Assembly: GCF_000234665.1 (NCBI RefSeq) | Contig: NC_018311.1 | Location: 124,001 to 188,000, forward strand | Direction of reading: 5' to 3' | Source of the DNA: Leishmania mexicana MHOM/GT/2001/U1103 | Lineage: Eukaryota > Euglenozoa > Kinetoplastea > Trypanosomatida > Trypanosomatidae | Length of the DNA stretch: 64,000 bases | Part shown: piece after piece, positions 37,640 to 51,000 of the stretch | How positions within the stretch are numbered: position 1 is the stretch's first letter | Layout: every line of letters starts with the position of its first letter | Made by a program: the position numbers and the translations under genes | Notes under the pieces: model-generated | Database searches by the model: none | Seen by the model: only the letters and a program-made list of their open reading frames with translations | What the model was told of the DNA's origin: nothing

Positions 37640-40399
37640 TCAGTACGGTCCACTCAGCACCTCGATCCCGACGCGCAGGCAGCCGTTCACGAGGAAGCCG
37701 TCCTGTTCTAGCGTGAAACGATTGATGAAGCGCAGTGGGCCCCAGCCTTTTCCAATGTAGTCATCCTGCCAGTCCCGCACAACGTGCACAACGTCACGTG
37801 CCGGGTCCTCGTGGTACAGGATCACGCGGAAGTCGACACGGTGCTCGTGACCCTCGGTGAAGAGGTAGACTCCACACTGCTCCCGTGAGGCGGTGGTGTC
37901 AATGCCCACATACCATGGCAGGCCGTGCGAGGTAAAGGAGCGACTGTAGCACGGCGCCTGTCGCGACGCCATCTCGGTGATGACCCAAACAAATCGATCC
38001 ACGCAGCGGCCGCTGCCCACCACCGGCGCCGCTCGCGGAGGAGCGCTAGCGAGTTGGGCAGGGATCGGTCCTACTGCGCCGGCAGGAAGGGCAAAGGTCG
38101 GCGCCGCCGCTGCTGTGTTGGCAACAGGGACGGAGGCCGGTGGAGCGCCAATGTGCGGTGAAGATGAGGTGCACAGCGCCGTCGTGTCCGCCGCCATCGG
38201 CATTGTGGCATCGTGTCCGCTGGGCACGCGGTGGGCGGCGACAAGCAACATATCATCAGTAGCTGCGTGCCGACGCACGTTGGTCTGCACGGCTGTCGTC
38301 AATGAGCTGTGGTGCGGGTGCTGATATGGCGGCTGCAACAGCGAGAAGACAGGGAACGGGTAGTCGACGGTGGCGGATGCGCCGTGGCCAAACGCCCCCA
38401 CCACTCGAGTCGGGGAGCCGCTCGCTGGCGGTACTTCCTCCGGGAACGCCGCTATCGCGATGGGAGTTGCACCGCTGTTGCTGCTGCCGCCGCCGGGGAT
38501 GAGGAGAGCCGGTGCCAGCGCCCCCGTCGGAACATCCATTCCATGCAAGGATGACGAGTACATCGACACCGCCGGCTCCGAATTTCCGGCTGGCCCGCCT
38601 GTTGGCGCATTGGGGAGGGTGACGGGATAACTCATGGGACAGCGCTGTCGCAGCACCTCCACCTCCCCCTGCAAAACCCGGTACTGCTCCGTGGACGCGT
38701 CGAGGGCCTGCGAGACAAGCAGCAGGTGGTCCGCCACGCTATTCTTTAAGTGTCCCGCCATATCCACCCGCGCCATCGCCGCCGAGCAGCCGCGCTTGGC
38801 GAACGGGCACTCGATGATGATGTACGGGCACTGACGCAAGTGCGCTGCAGCGTCCGACACGCATCCCGCCCACATACATCGCGGGTGCTCCCGTCGTGCG
38901 TCTCCATCGCCCCCCTCGTCCTCCTCTGTTCTGTCGCCTAATACAGGACTTGCAGACCCGAGCTGCCGCAACGCCCACTGCGATGCCCGAGAGAGCGAGG
39001 CGGGGCAGCGGCATGCCAGTGCGTTGATCTGCCGCTGCGCGCGGGCGTCGGTGTGCAGCAGCTCCACCAGGATTGGGGTTCGGTCCAGCGGGCATGTTGC
39101 CGTTCGGTTTTCTTGCATCCACGACTGAAGGCAGCGACGGCAGAAAAGATGCCCGCACGCCGCTGCCGTCGGTTGCCGGCACACAGACATACACACACCG
39201 CACACGAGATCGTCCGGCGTCTGGCGAGGGCGTACAATGACCACGCCGCCGTCCATCTCGTGTGTGAGGAGGCTGCCGACATCCACGCCGATCACCGTTA
39301 CCGTCGACCCCTCGAGCTCTGAAGTGGTAGCTGAAGTGGAGGCGGCGGCGGCGGAGGCAGGCGAGGTGCACCACAGCCCAAGAGGCTTGAAGTCGGAGTT
39401 AGGGAGCGACACGGGCCCCTGTGGTAGCATATTGTTTGGGTTCGACGGACTGCCAGCGCTTCGAAGTGTGCGAGCCGGGCGCGTCATTGCCGCTACCGCT
39501 TTCGGGTCTGCTGCCACCCCCGTGTAGATCGCAACTGGAGAGGACGCGATGGTGGCATCGATCGCCGTGGCACTGCGAGTACTGGGGCACGAGCACGAGC
39601 GACGACCCGAGGCGCTGGCAACGTCGCTCATGATTGGCGGCGGCTTGAGCCTGCGGCGGCGCTGCGGATCAGCGAGGTTGCCGCGGGTGGCAGTGCCGGC
39701 AGCTGTTGAGGCAGTCGCGTGCAGGCGAAGGGCGGTTGGGGATAGCCCCTGAGGATACCCCGACGAATCACGCGATGGGCAGTCGTGTTGCAGTGTTACA
39801 GCCGCGCTGGATGCACCCGGCAATGGCATCTGCGCTACCCTTTCGCCAGTGCTAGTGGGGCTGTGGTCGCTACGTTGCGTTCCAGAAACAGCGACACCGC
39901 TTGTCACCGTGCACGGCGCTGCGCCGAACGCGACGGCCGCGCTAGGCGAGCTTGGGGCAGCTCCACTCGCCGGACGCGCAGCCGCCTCCCGCCACTTGTA
40001 CTGAGTGGTCGGAGAGGTGGAGGTCCCAGGCGGGCGATTCACCGCCGCGGCAGCACACGACGGCGGCAAGCTCCGGTGGGAGTTGTTCACCATCATCACT
40101 TGGCCGCCCACAACATTCGGCGGCGCATTCGTCCACGTCGGCACGATACAGCCGCCGACGCTTTCACGGCTCGAGCTGCTGCTACTGCCGTTACTCTCCT
40201 GTGTGTCTGTGAAGTGGCGCTCCCTGCGAGGGTCCTGCTGGTGGTGGTGCGGACGTTGTCGCGGGCGCGTCGTAGTCGAGTTCAGTCGCACAGTGAGGTC
40301 ACCGCCACCGCTGCCGCAGGTGTTACTGGGCGCACGTTCGAAGTCCCGTGGTAAGAGGTGCGACGGAGACGGCGTGTGCGCTCGACACGAGTGTCGCAT
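37640..40399 (-). CDS. RING / TRAF-zinc-finger / MATH protein (TRAF-like E3 ubiquitin ligase)
   Basis: A 919-residue protein from the first in-frame ATG (40397-40399); alternative starts are the two Mets at 40096 and 40093, since a pyrimidine tract runs up to 40399. The first ~390 residues are low-complexity. A C3HC4 RING follows at about 398-441: CGVCMSVC, ACGHLFCRRC, then CPLD. TRAF-type zinc-finger sequence at about 506-550 includes CMWAGC and HLRQCPYIIIECPFAKRGC. A Ser/Ala/Pro-rich linker leads to a C-terminal MATH-like domain (about 803-916) starting DRFVWVITEM and containing WYVGIDTTASREQCGVYLF and GFLVNGCLRVGIEVL. This is the full order of metazoan TRAF proteins. The likely role is substrate-recruiting ubiquitin ligase; no target is suggested by the sequence. 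Confidence 0.88.
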   Translation of the reverse strand: MRHSCRAHTPSPSHLLPRDFERAPSNTCGSGGGDLTVRLNSTTTRPRQRPHHHQQDPRRERHFTDTQESNGSSSSSSRESVGGCIVPTWTNAPPNVVGGQVMMVNNSHRSLPPSCAAAAVNRPPGTSTSPTTQYKWREAAARPASGAAPSSPSAAVAFGAAPCTVTSGVAVSGTQRSDHSPTSTGERVAQMPLPGASSAAVTLQHDCPSRDSSGYPQGLSPTALRLHATASTAAGTATRGNLADPQRRRRLKPPPIMSDVASASGRRSCSCPSTRSATAIDATIASSPVAIYTGVAADPKAVAAMTRPARTLRSAGSPSNPNNMLPQGPVSLPNSDFKPLGLWCTSPASAAAASTSATTSELEGSTVTVIGVDVGSLLTHEMDGGVVIVRPRQTPDDLVCGVCMSVCRQPTAAACGHLFCRRCLQSWMQENRTATCPLDRTPILVELLHTDARAQRQINALACRCPASLSRASQWALRQLGSASPVLGDRTEEDEGGDGDARREHPRCMWAGCVSDAAAHLRQCPYIIIECPFAKRGCSAAMARVDMAGHLKNSVADHLLLVSQALDASTEQYRVLQGEVEVLRQRCPMSYPVTLPNAPTGGPAGNSEPAVSMYSSSLHGMDVPTGALAPALLIPGGGSSNSGATPIAIAAFPEEVPPASGSPTRVVGAFGHGASATVDYPFPVFSLLQPPYQHPHHSSLTTAVQTNVRRHAATDDMLLVAAHRVPSGHDATMPMAADTTALCTSSSPHIGAPPASVPVANTAAAAPTFALPAGAVGPIPAQLASAPPRAAPVVGSGRCVDRFVWVITEMASRQAPCYSRSFTSHGLPWYVGIDTTASREQCGVYLFTEGHEHRVDFRVILYHEDPARDVVHVVRDWQDDYIGKGWGPLRFINRFTLEQDGFLVNGCLRVGIEVLSGPY

Positions 40400-42022
40400 T
40401 CGGGCCGGGAAAGGGGTGGAGACAGAATTTGGGGAGGGGTGAGGGCTGATGCGCACCCGAAGAGATTCGGCAGTGTGTGCTGCGTACGGGAGCAACACGC
40501 CGTGATCGAGTCGTATGTATCGACACAGAGATAGATGCAACGAGCCCCGACCGCACGCGCGCACACGACGAGGTATGTAAGGGAAAGGTCAGAGGAGAGA
40601 AGACGGTGGTGGTCGTCGTCGTCGTCACGGATGCCGATGCTCACGACAAAGCCACGCTTTGTGCTGGTGGCGGGAGAGCACAACCACAACCACACACACG
40701 CACACACAACACGAAGAGGAAGCCGCAGCAGTGCCACCACAGAGCCGCTTCGACCCATCCGTCACCCAGAGAGACAAACGCGAAGTAACGAGGAAGGTGC
40801 GGAGGGGTGTGGCTGGGAGGTAAAACCGACAGCCGTGGTGTCCCTCAGATGGAGGCGCACGGGCGGGCCCCCGAAGACGCAAAACGTTCGAGAGATACAA
40901 GACCTCCTCTGCGCCGGTAGCGGGGTACACGGGAGGCCGAAGAACTACGCAAGCGAAACAGAATCAAGGAAGAGAAAAGGACGTAAAGAAGCGGACCGCA
41001 AACTCCGCCGTTGCGTGGGGCTGCCTCCGCGGCAGGCTTGTACAAGCCTGTGAGGACCCACAAGGCGTCTGCCCAACAGCACAAGGAGTACGGTGCGAGA
41101 GCCGCTGATGGGAGCGAGAGCGAGAGATGAAGGGTAGTAGGGCCAGATGGTGCCCTCACACGCTCCGCGCCTCGCCACAGCTACGTCCGTGTGCGTGCGC
41201 GTGTCTCTTGGGGGCAGACGCACAGTCTCCGTTCCTTCTTCCTCCAAGTGCGCACCAATATCGACCGGAGGCGGTGGCCCCACCGTCACGCGACACACAC
41301 ACACACACTCGCACGCACGCACAGCGGCTCACCTTTGATGTGATCGGCGGGGGGGTTGCTGCTGGAGAAGAGGGTGGGGGTCAGGAGGCACAGAAGTAGC
41401 AGAGAAGAAATATGCTATGCTGACGCCTGCAGATGTACGCAGGTGGAACAGGGATAGAGTGGGAGGGGTGGCGGGGGAAGACTATGATAGTGATGATGGT
41501 GTCGGCGGCGGGGCGGCGGCGGACGAGTGAGTGTCGAAGAGCTTCGAAAGGGCAACACACAGCACCAAACATAAGGTGAAGAGAGGAAGGGAGAGGGAGG
41601 GAGACCCAACTCGTGTGAGCACAAACATCCACGCATATATATAAAGTGTCTCGGCGTCGCTTGCCGTGTGCTTTTATCCCTGTGTACGTGCGTGTTCGGG
41701 GGAGGGAGGGGAGGCAGCTCGCGCGTGCGTCGAGAAGCATGTCCGACGCAGTACCCGCAGCAGTCCCCGTGCGGGCTCGGCGATTGATCGCCTCGCGATA
41801 CGGCACACACCGCACCCATTGGGTGGTGTTGGATGGGCTTCTGGGGTGTCTCGCGTTTTTTTCTTTTTTTTCGTGCGCATATGTCACGCACACACGCACG
41901 CAGAGACGTCCGAAAGAAATGCAGGAGAGACGCGCGCACAAAAAGAGCCTCGCACGCCACTCATGTCACTTAAAGGCTTTGTCTGCACGCGCAAGCATCG
42001 CGCGTGCAGACACACTTAGGGC
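40400..42022. other. Intergenic region, no gene seen
   Basis: A 1.6-kb spacer holding the leader of the TRAF-like gene and the 3' untranslated region of the Rav1-like gene. It has pyrimidine tracts, a CA tract near 41297-41311 and a T-rich run (minus A-rich) near 41855-41870. No conserved frame. Confidence 0.7.
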
Positions 42023-45000
42023 TCACAGCCACTCTAGCAGATCGCTCGGGATCGTACAGCCGGCCGTGAGACGCGCTCGAGTCGCGTGCGCGATGAGCGA
42101 GGCCGCCATCACCTTTCCATCTTCCAACCCAGCCAGCAGCATCGACGGACTAAACACGAGATCCACGATGGCGCTGCGGGTGTTGATGTGCGGCGCCACC
42201 TGCATGCACGTTGCCTCACTCAACACCGTTTTTTCTGGAAGCCGTGCGAGAAACTCCCTGCCCATCGCCGGCGCCGCCACCTCGCTCGTCACCCGCGCTC
42301 TCACGCTCATCGATGCAACCGCGCAGCTCTTTGTGTGCTGAGCAGCTCCGCGCTTGCTGCGGCGGCTCCCGGTTGCGTCGAAGCCGGCGGAAAACACGGG
42401 TGGTGGGTAGTACACAAACGTGTCCTCGCCCTCGTCTCGGATCCGCCGCTCCGTCCGTGCCATCGCCGCACTGATGCTGCGGAAGTGCAACAGCAGCACC
42501 AGGCCGTTGGATACGCCGAATGCAACGAGTGGGTCGTAGCTGCTGCGCGCCACACATGTGATGTAGACCGTATCGCTCTCCGATGCGCCACTCCTAGACG
42601 ACGCCACGCCCGCCCCGGCATCACCGCCGTCGGCGCCGAGCGACGGCCCCAGCGCAGACCGCAGCACCGTCGTGACGGGCACCGTCCCCAGTACGGCTAA
42701 CCTGCCCGTTGCCACCGCGTACGTGGCCAGCATGCCGTCCACGGACACCATCAGTACCGCTCGCAGAGAGGTGATGTAGACACCGTAGGAGGGTATGAAG
42801 GGCAGCGCGCACCGAGCCGTGATGGTACCGGCGCCCAGCATGATATCCAGGATCAGCATCTCGCCCACCATCTCTCCAGCATCGAAACTCGCGGGCGTGG
42901 TGGGCCACGTGGCGGATGCGGAGTCGAGGGTTGCTGCAACGGACGAGGCCACCAAAGGAGAGGCGAGCCCAGACAGTGGTGCGTCGGCACTGATGCCAAG
43001 AGAAGGCGCTGAGTCAGCGGTGGCGTAGCCACACCGATACTGGTGCGACTCCTTGGCCACCCCGACCACCACCACCAGCGAGCTCCGATCTCCGCAGAAC
43101 GTGCAGCTGCGTATCCCGAAGGGGGCGAACAGCTGCGGAACGAAGAAGGCCGGCGGGCTCTCCACTGCCGCCGCGGCACAGCGCCAGCCCGCCACGGAGC
43201 CGTCAGAGAGACCCACGGCGATGATGTAGCCGTTGGGGGAGAAAGCAACGGGGGTGACGGCGTAGCGACCATCGCGGTCGAGCCATGAGGATACAGCTGC
43301 ACCCCCTCCAGAGCAAGCCAGCCGCGCGCTGTGTGCCGGTACGGCCGCGGTGGGCCCCGCCGCTACCCCCCACGCTCGCCATCCGTATGCGTTGCTGCTG
43401 CTGGTGCCAACGCCGCCGTTGGTACCGCTGCAACTCCCCATCGCGCTTTGGCCGTGACGCCCCGCACAGCGGAAGCTCGCTACGCACTCCTGAGACGCGA
43501 AGGGGTAGAGGTCGAGGTGTCCGTCGAGGTGCCGAGAGACAAAGAACGGCAGGTGAGGGTGGCTGGACGGCATCGCATTGGCCGCCTCGCCAAGCCGCGG
43601 TCGACTCTCGAGCGCTGACTTGGCTGCCACCGCCGCGATGACAGCGGGTGTGTACTGCTGCTCCGCGTGCTCCATCGCCAGGCGGAGCCGCTCGTGCTGT
43701 GCAGTCAGCCCAAGAGTGAAGGCGGCCGTCGCCAAGTTGCGCTCTGTTGCCTGCTTCCACAGCGCCTCCTCGTTGTCCCCGGCGAGGAGTTCGCGGAAGC
43801 CGTGACCAACCGAGGTGCCGGACTCAGTCGTCCACACTACACTGTCGCAGCTGGAGGCGTCGAAGTGAACCCCGGTGGCACTGTGGTTGTGTTGAGCAAG
43901 AATAAGGCGGTCGGTGCTGACAGGACGTTGGCCCTGTCCCTGACCGCGATTCAACGTCACCATGAGCAGCAGCCCCCGCAGCAGTGCGTGCGTGTGGTGC
44001 CGCCGCATCCATGCCAGCTGCATGTAGGAGAGTGCGGGGCAGTACACATCGGTGTGGCCGTTACACTGCTGTGGCTCATCCGGCGACGGTGTGACGTCAG
44101 GTGCCGAGGGAGACGCCGTCCGTGTCCTGTGCGACGAGGAGGCCGGTGTCGCTGAACCTGAGAAGGCAAAGAGGCGCTGGGAGGCGGAGGCGGCGTCGTT
44201 GAAACGCGTGCCCGCGTTGCTGAGACGATTGTGATCCGCCAGGGGATCTGCTGCTACCTTCACTGGGCGCAGCATACCCTCCAGCAGCGCTCGCGCCGAC
44301 GTGTGTGACGCAGTAGACTCCTGCAGCAGTTCCACCGCCGCGCGGGTCGGTGCTGCCAGCTGAGAGCACTGTGCCAGTGCCGGCGCCGGCAGCGTCCAGA
44401 ACAGCTCCAGCTGTGTCGCACACAACTCCAGCAGCGTGAGTGTGTTGTCCTCTAACCACGAGGTTGTCGACTTCCCCGGCGGCGGCGGCGTCACAGGATC
44501 GGACGCCCCATCGTGGGCCTCCTTTTTCGCACAGCCACATTCGGCTGCCGCTGAGGCCTCCGCCGTCCCCTGAGAAGCGCTCGCCTGCATATATCTCGGC
44601 GGAGCGTCCAGCACCGCCACCAACACCGCCCGCATCAGGCTCACCATCTGCTGCACTTCTAAGAAAACGCCGTTGGGGTCCGTCAAAGGACCGGGCGCGT
44701 ACTGCGGCTGCGCGGCGTAGATGCGCATCATGCACTCCTCCGAGAGCGTGCTCCAACGCGACGTCACGTCTAGCAGCAGCGTGCACTGAAGTAGGCGACG
44801 CTGCACCACCGCCGCCTGTGCCTCCGGGGAGAGCGCATCGGCATAGAGGATCCCGGCGTCCATGGCGCGCTGCGTGGTCGGCGTAATCACCTCCGAGTCC
44901 AGCTCCGCCTGTGTCAGCTGCTTGAGGTGCGCCATAAGCCGCAAGTGTAGCTGAGCCTGGCAACACGAGAGCAGCAGCGACACCTGAGCCGAGTCTGTAA

Positions 45001-48000
45001 GGCGCAGCGGCATCGAGTCGCCAGGTGCGTCGCCATCGATGGTGGCGCCATCCGCGTCGGCCCGGGGGCTAAAGCTGCGCCAGCTTGCCCCTGCACTGCA
45101 AGACGGCCGACACACCCGCGCCCCGCGATCGCTCGACTCCTCCTCTGCGACGCCAGCAGCAAGCAGCGCATCGAACATGCTCCGATGGACCTGATCGTCG
45201 TCTTCGCTGCTGCCACGCATCGTGTCATCCTCCTCCGCCACCGCCTCCGCGTCATCGTCGTTGCCCACGCCCCACACCCAACCCTTGCCGCCGCCTGGCT
45301 CTAGCTGGCGACCCGGTGACGTGGATGCCTGCCCACCACCGAGGCGACCGCCGTCCGCTGCCCACGCGTCACGGTAGTGCCGTCTCATGTGGTGCACGAG
45401 AAGATGAAAAAAGGCAGTCAGAGGACGGTGCAATGGGGATGGGGATGCAGTGAGTGGCGGTGCCGTCGTAGCAGCATCAGCATCGGGGGGAGGCGTGGCG
45501 CTGGCTCCTTGCACCTCGTCACCGTCGTCCGACAGAAGCTTCGCCTGCACCGCGGCCTTCAGGACCCCTTCCGTGGAAACAGGGATACGCTGAAGGGCGA
45601 GCAGCACGATGTAGTTGGCACACTCCAACGCCACATTACTCAGGAGGAAGTGAAGCAGGGGCACGCACAGGGCGCACCAGCCCCCGTCTGCGGGTTTACG
45701 GGGGGTGATACTCAAAGACGGCACTTCCGGCTGCGCATTGGCCTCCCCGGCCGATAGCAGATGTAGGAGCGATGTCAGCAGCTGCTGGAAGAGTGCGTGC
45801 GGGTTGGCCCGGGCCGAGGAGGACGACGTGGCAAGCGACGGCATCAACCCGCTTTCCGCTCCCCCGCCACCACCATCGGCAGCCGCCATGTTCGACATCG
45901 GCATGAAGGACGAGGCAGTGGTAAAGCTCAGCAGCATGCGGCGCAGAATATCCTTGCACTCGCCAGCGTCCGCAGTAACACTCGCGCTAGTTGCAGCGTC
46001 ACTGCCTGGCCGCCCTGTAGCGCCGGTGCGGGCGTACACGTACTGCACCTCCGCCTCCACAGCAGCGGCCGCCGCATCGGACAGCGTGAACAATGGCGAA
46101 GAGGCGTCAGCAGCGCTGACGCCCACAGCGGAAGAGGAGCTGCCCTGTCTTGCATGCGCGGGAGCTCCACCGTCATCGCTCCCGCCCTCGTCGTCGTCGT
46201 CGCTGCCACCAAACCCACGAAAGAGAAGCGTTCCGGTGTTGAAGTCGGCCGCCATTTTCGCCGTCTGCGGCGGCGCTCTGCGAGACGTGCCCCCACCATT
46301 ACTTGTGCGTTGCAGGGTACCAGAGCGAGCCGCCGCTGCTGTCTCTGCCCGCAGCCCCCGCAGCAGCGCCTCCGCGTCGTGGTAGTGCAGGTAGCCATTC
46401 AGGCCTAGTCGATGCGCCAAGCAGTACCGACCGAGCCGCAGCAGAAACACCACCTCACGAGCTGGTGAGAGAAATTGGTCGCCGCGATAGGCAAGGGCGG
46501 CCACGCAGTCTCTGGCGTAGCGCAGCGCGCAGAGGGCCTCAGGGTGCGCAGTGGGGTGGGCCGCGATGCGCTGCAGCGCCCGGATACGTCGCTGAACCGC
46601 CACTTCCGGCGACACCCGTGGCGGGTTGACGTCGATCCAGCTCAGGCAGGCCAGCTCCCACATGTCCAGCGCACCACACACCTCCGCCTCCGCCGTACGC
46701 TGCGCGATGTACCACTCCAGAGCCGTCTCCGCCCCCGATGGCTGCTCCTCCAGAGCGTCGCCTGCTGCTCGCAGCACGAACAAGGCCAAGGACGGATTGT
46801 GACACCGCTGCAGCAGCACCTGCACAGCACTCCGAACGTCACCAGCCAGCAGAAAAAAAGCCGCACCGTACTGCGGCATGTTCTTGCTGATGGCGGCGTA
46901 CGCGTTAGCGGCGGCAGCCGCACGATTGTGCTCATCCTTCGAAAAGTCGCGGCTAAAGAAGGCGTGCAGCCGCTGGTTGTTCTGGGCCTTGGCCAGCGCC
47001 GCCAGCGTGCCCACCTTGCGAGCCGTGCAGTACATGAGTGCACAGTCGGTCAGCTCCTTCGTCGACTGATACTGATGTCGAGCGACGCGGTCCGCCATGG
47101 TGCGCAAGTCAGCCGCAGAGTGCAGCCAAAACGCCACCCCCGACTGCTTCACCTGCTCCCAGGTCAGGTCCTGTGCCGACGCCCCGCCTGTCACCGGCGC
47201 CAATGCCTCTCCTGTGCCTCCACCGCCGACGGCGGCACCACCACCAGCGCCGCCGTCCACGTACACCGTGCTTGCCCTGTCGAACAAGAGCGATAGGAGG
47301 GTCGACTGCGAGTCGGACATGGCCGCCCACATATAAGATGCCGTTGTGACGATGCGCGTGGCGGTGCGGGCAACCTCGAAGTGCAACACGGAGTTGATGG
47401 GGGCGCACGAGTCCGTGGCGGCAGCAGCTGGCGTGTCTGCGCTCGTCAGTTGCAGGCGTCTTCCAAGGCCCACGTAGCGACTGTAGAAGAGATACCGCGC
47501 GGCTGCCTCGTCGACGCTGCGGCTCAGCGGCAACGTGTCACGTAAGGCCTCCAAGATGCACAGCAACTTCAGGTGCTCGTGGTTATCCAGTCTGCCCAGG
47601 GTGACCTGAGGAAGCAGTTGGGTAAGCTCGCTAACCAGGGCGCCGCAGGTGGCGCTGAAGTCATAAAAGCGGACACCTGCCGTCGTGGAAGGCGCCAGGG
47701 AAGATGGCCCGGGTGCCGTCGCGTTGGCCTGCATCTCTTCCGCGAGTAACGCCGCCACAGACAGCTGCGGCGGCGTTACCCGACGCAGCACCTCCTCGTA
47801 CTGCGTCACCTTCGGACGGTCATGGAAGTCGCGCGCCACAGCCGAGCTGCACAAGCGCCGCGCCAGTTCCTCCGGGGACTGATCGAACAGCATCATACTC
47901 GATGATTCATCCACAGTCGAGGCTGCTCCGTCAGCCTCCACCGGCGCCACCACCTCCCTCACCGCGTCCGCGACGCACGTCAACACCTTCCCCAGCGCGT

Positions 48001-51000
48001 TCCATCGCCCCATGCCGATCAGCTGCATAACAGCATCGGGATGATACTGCGGCAGCGCTGCCTCCCCGAGGACGGAAGCCGACGAGCTGCCAGAAGCGCT
48101 CGCTGTGGCGCCGCTGCTGCGCAACGGGAGTTGGCGGACATGAATGAAGGAATTGCTGGTAGTTGCGTAGAGTATGTGGCAGGTGGACGTGCGGCTGCTG
48201 CCCAGCTTTGCCGCGTCTGCTACCGAGAGGCCCACGGGGCTTGCCCCCCACGCCCCCGTTACGTCCAGAGTCATGAGAGCCGTCACCGTTTCCGGGGCGA
48301 CTGCCGAGCCACGGCCACCGATTCCGGGCAGCCCGCCGGTGACTCCGCACGGCGGACACCACGCGCAGTCCTGGACGTAGGAGTAGCCGCTGTCGCTCCC
48401 TTTGGGAAAGCAGCGCAGCCAGCGCTCGAACCGCGACCCGTGCACGGCGGCGCTCTCTGTTGGCGGTGGTGGTCCCATACCCACCTGGACCGGCCACCGT
48501 CGCAGCACCACGGCTTCGCCACTTGCGCTGAGGTAGAAGGCGTCCACTCCGGGCAGCGTTGCCTCGAGGCCAAACTCGGAAGAGCCTGAAGCGAGACATG
48601 CCGCCGCCACGCCAGTGTTGTCGCTCGGCTTCGCCGTAGCAGCAGCGGTAGCTTTCCTAGACGCCGCGAGCGACTGAGTAGCTGGGCAACCGTAGAGATA
48701 CAAGACGGAGGAAGCGCCACTGCTGACCTCTGAGGTGCGGCAGAGCACACCGATCACAACGTCATTGTTCACCAGCAGGGCGCCGGTCACGCATGTGATG
48801 CTCCTCGGGTCGATCGTGGAGGGCAACAAAAGGCGCTGCAGGGAAGTCGGCGCACCAACCTCGCCGGTGTCCGGTGACAGCGGAGTACGTACACGAACGT
48901 ACGTTGTCCCGGGCGATCCCGGTACAACCTGGCACTGCACCACCGCCGCCCCTTCCGCAGCGGCAGAGACACGCTGGCAGGCGCACAACGCCTCTCGAAC
49001 ATCCTGCACCCAGCCCTCCAAGCGTCTTGGTGATGTATCCCCGCACGTCGAAGACAGTTGGGCTGGCCGCAGCGGCTTTGACCACCACCGCTGCTGCACC
49101 TCTGCAAGCACCGGCACATACTCGGCCACAATGGGCTCGAAAGGGATGTAGCAACCTCCGGCAGCCACGAGGTGGTGTACCGGGGCAAGTGCCTCGAGGC
49201 ATGGTGGACGGAGTCGAATCAGCCCCGCAGCACCACCGCCCTCGCCTCCCTCCCTGCTGCCGCCGCAGAGCGCGTTCGCGCGAACCAGCAGCAGCACCTC
49301 ACCTCCTGGCCCAATGCAGCCACTGGTCAGCACGGACAGACTACGCAGAACGGGGTGGGGGCGAGACATGACCGGCACCGCTTCAACCTCCCCGTCATCC
49401 ATCCTGGCCCCCTTCTCTGACGCTTGGGTGACGCCGACGGCCTCACCGCTCTCCTCCATAGCCCCGTACTTGGCGATGAGTTGTGCCAGCAAACGCCCCG
49501 CGTCCTGCTGAGCCGCCTTCAGCAGTGCCGGCATGAAGCGAAGCTTCTCCGGGCACCTGAGAGTCATGAAAGAGACGACGTCGTCCTCCGTCACCTGCGC
49601 CGCACAGCCCGCTGCTGCAGCGGTCGAGGCGGTTGTCAGTGGCATTGGCGGTACATCCCTAGCGGACGTGGAGGCGGCACTCGCAGCTGCCTGCGCACTC
49701 GCTTGCTGACGTGCGTCTTGCGCGTCGCTACCGCTGCCGCCCCCATCGTGAGCACCTGTCAACGAGACCCCAGGGATGTGTACCTCAGTGAGCGGTGCCA
49801 CCGTGAGCACTCGCGCCTGCATACCAGAGGGCTCTACCTGCAGCAGCACCACAGCCCACACGGTCCGAGGAGGCATCACAGTCTCTGCGGAGTCCGAAGC
49901 GGCGTGAGTAGCGTTGCGCGATGAGGTGGCGGAGACGGTGCGCGTTACGACTGGCAAATCGGCCGAGGTGGAGCCGCCAGCCCGCTGCGCAGCCTCCGAG
50001 TCCTCAGCGCCCTCTTTCTCGCCTTCCAGAAACGATTCGGGGGCCTTCGGCAGGCTCAGCGGCGTCTCGGATGGGATCGGCAGCGCAGGTGTGGGGAAGC
50101 CGAGCAAGCCGGCGATGAGGATCGTCGACGAGCCTGCGGGGCTCCAAACAAATGATGGCGCCGGCTGCCTGTGCACCTTTTCAGCCTCTGCCAGAGGCAC
50201 CACGGTCCGCAGAGACAACAACGGCGCGCAGCCCAAAGCCAGGAAGCACTCAACCCGATACACAGCGGCGGAGAGGTCCACCATCACCGCTAGCACCACC
50301 CCACTCGTGAAGCGCAGCACCATTCGATACCGCCGCGCCCCGCCGAGCATAAGCTCCACCGCACACGGCTGCTTGCTGGTATCGTGTCCGAGCTCGATGG
50401 GTCGCGTACGCCACGTTGGCAGAACCGTGACCTTCACCAGGGAGCTGTAAAGGAGCAGGAGAGGCTGCAACAGCTCCCTACAAGCCAGCCCGACGGCGCG
50501 CTGCTTGGCAAAACTTGCGTGCTTCTGTCGCCCAAACGCGTAACTCGACGTCCGCACGGTGCCGTCACCCTCGACGTGCACAAACTCCATGCGGCTGCTC
50601 AGCGAGTTGGCCTCCGCAAAGTGCGAGAAGTTCGGGACAAGGCTCGTATGCATCTCGGCAATGGGCGGCGGCGGCGCCCCTCCCCACGTCGTCCCGGCCA
50701 CCGTACTGACAGAGAGCGCCGCAACGTCTGGCGTCTCGAGTTGCAGCGAGGAAGTGTGCAGCGGCGTGGCGGCTGTGGACGCCGGAGATGTTGCGTTCCC
50801 AACCAAAAATGCAGGGCTGCCGCTCGCGCACGGGTGCGCGTGAAGCCCGGGCATCCGTAAAGACGGGGTGTACGCTAGCACGATGACACCGGCGGGGACA
50901 AGCTGCACAATATTCTTGACGCTCCTGCCACACAAGCCGAGACCTGCGTCAGCGATGTCTAGCTCCTCGTCCTCGTACCCGCCTCGGCACGGCCCCCACC

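Noticed and set aside
36616..37653. 345-codon minus-strand frame and its near-copy at 62219-62866
   Set aside because: The shared part is the dispersed repeat, not a duplicated gene; flanks diverge at once and the translation is low-complexity.
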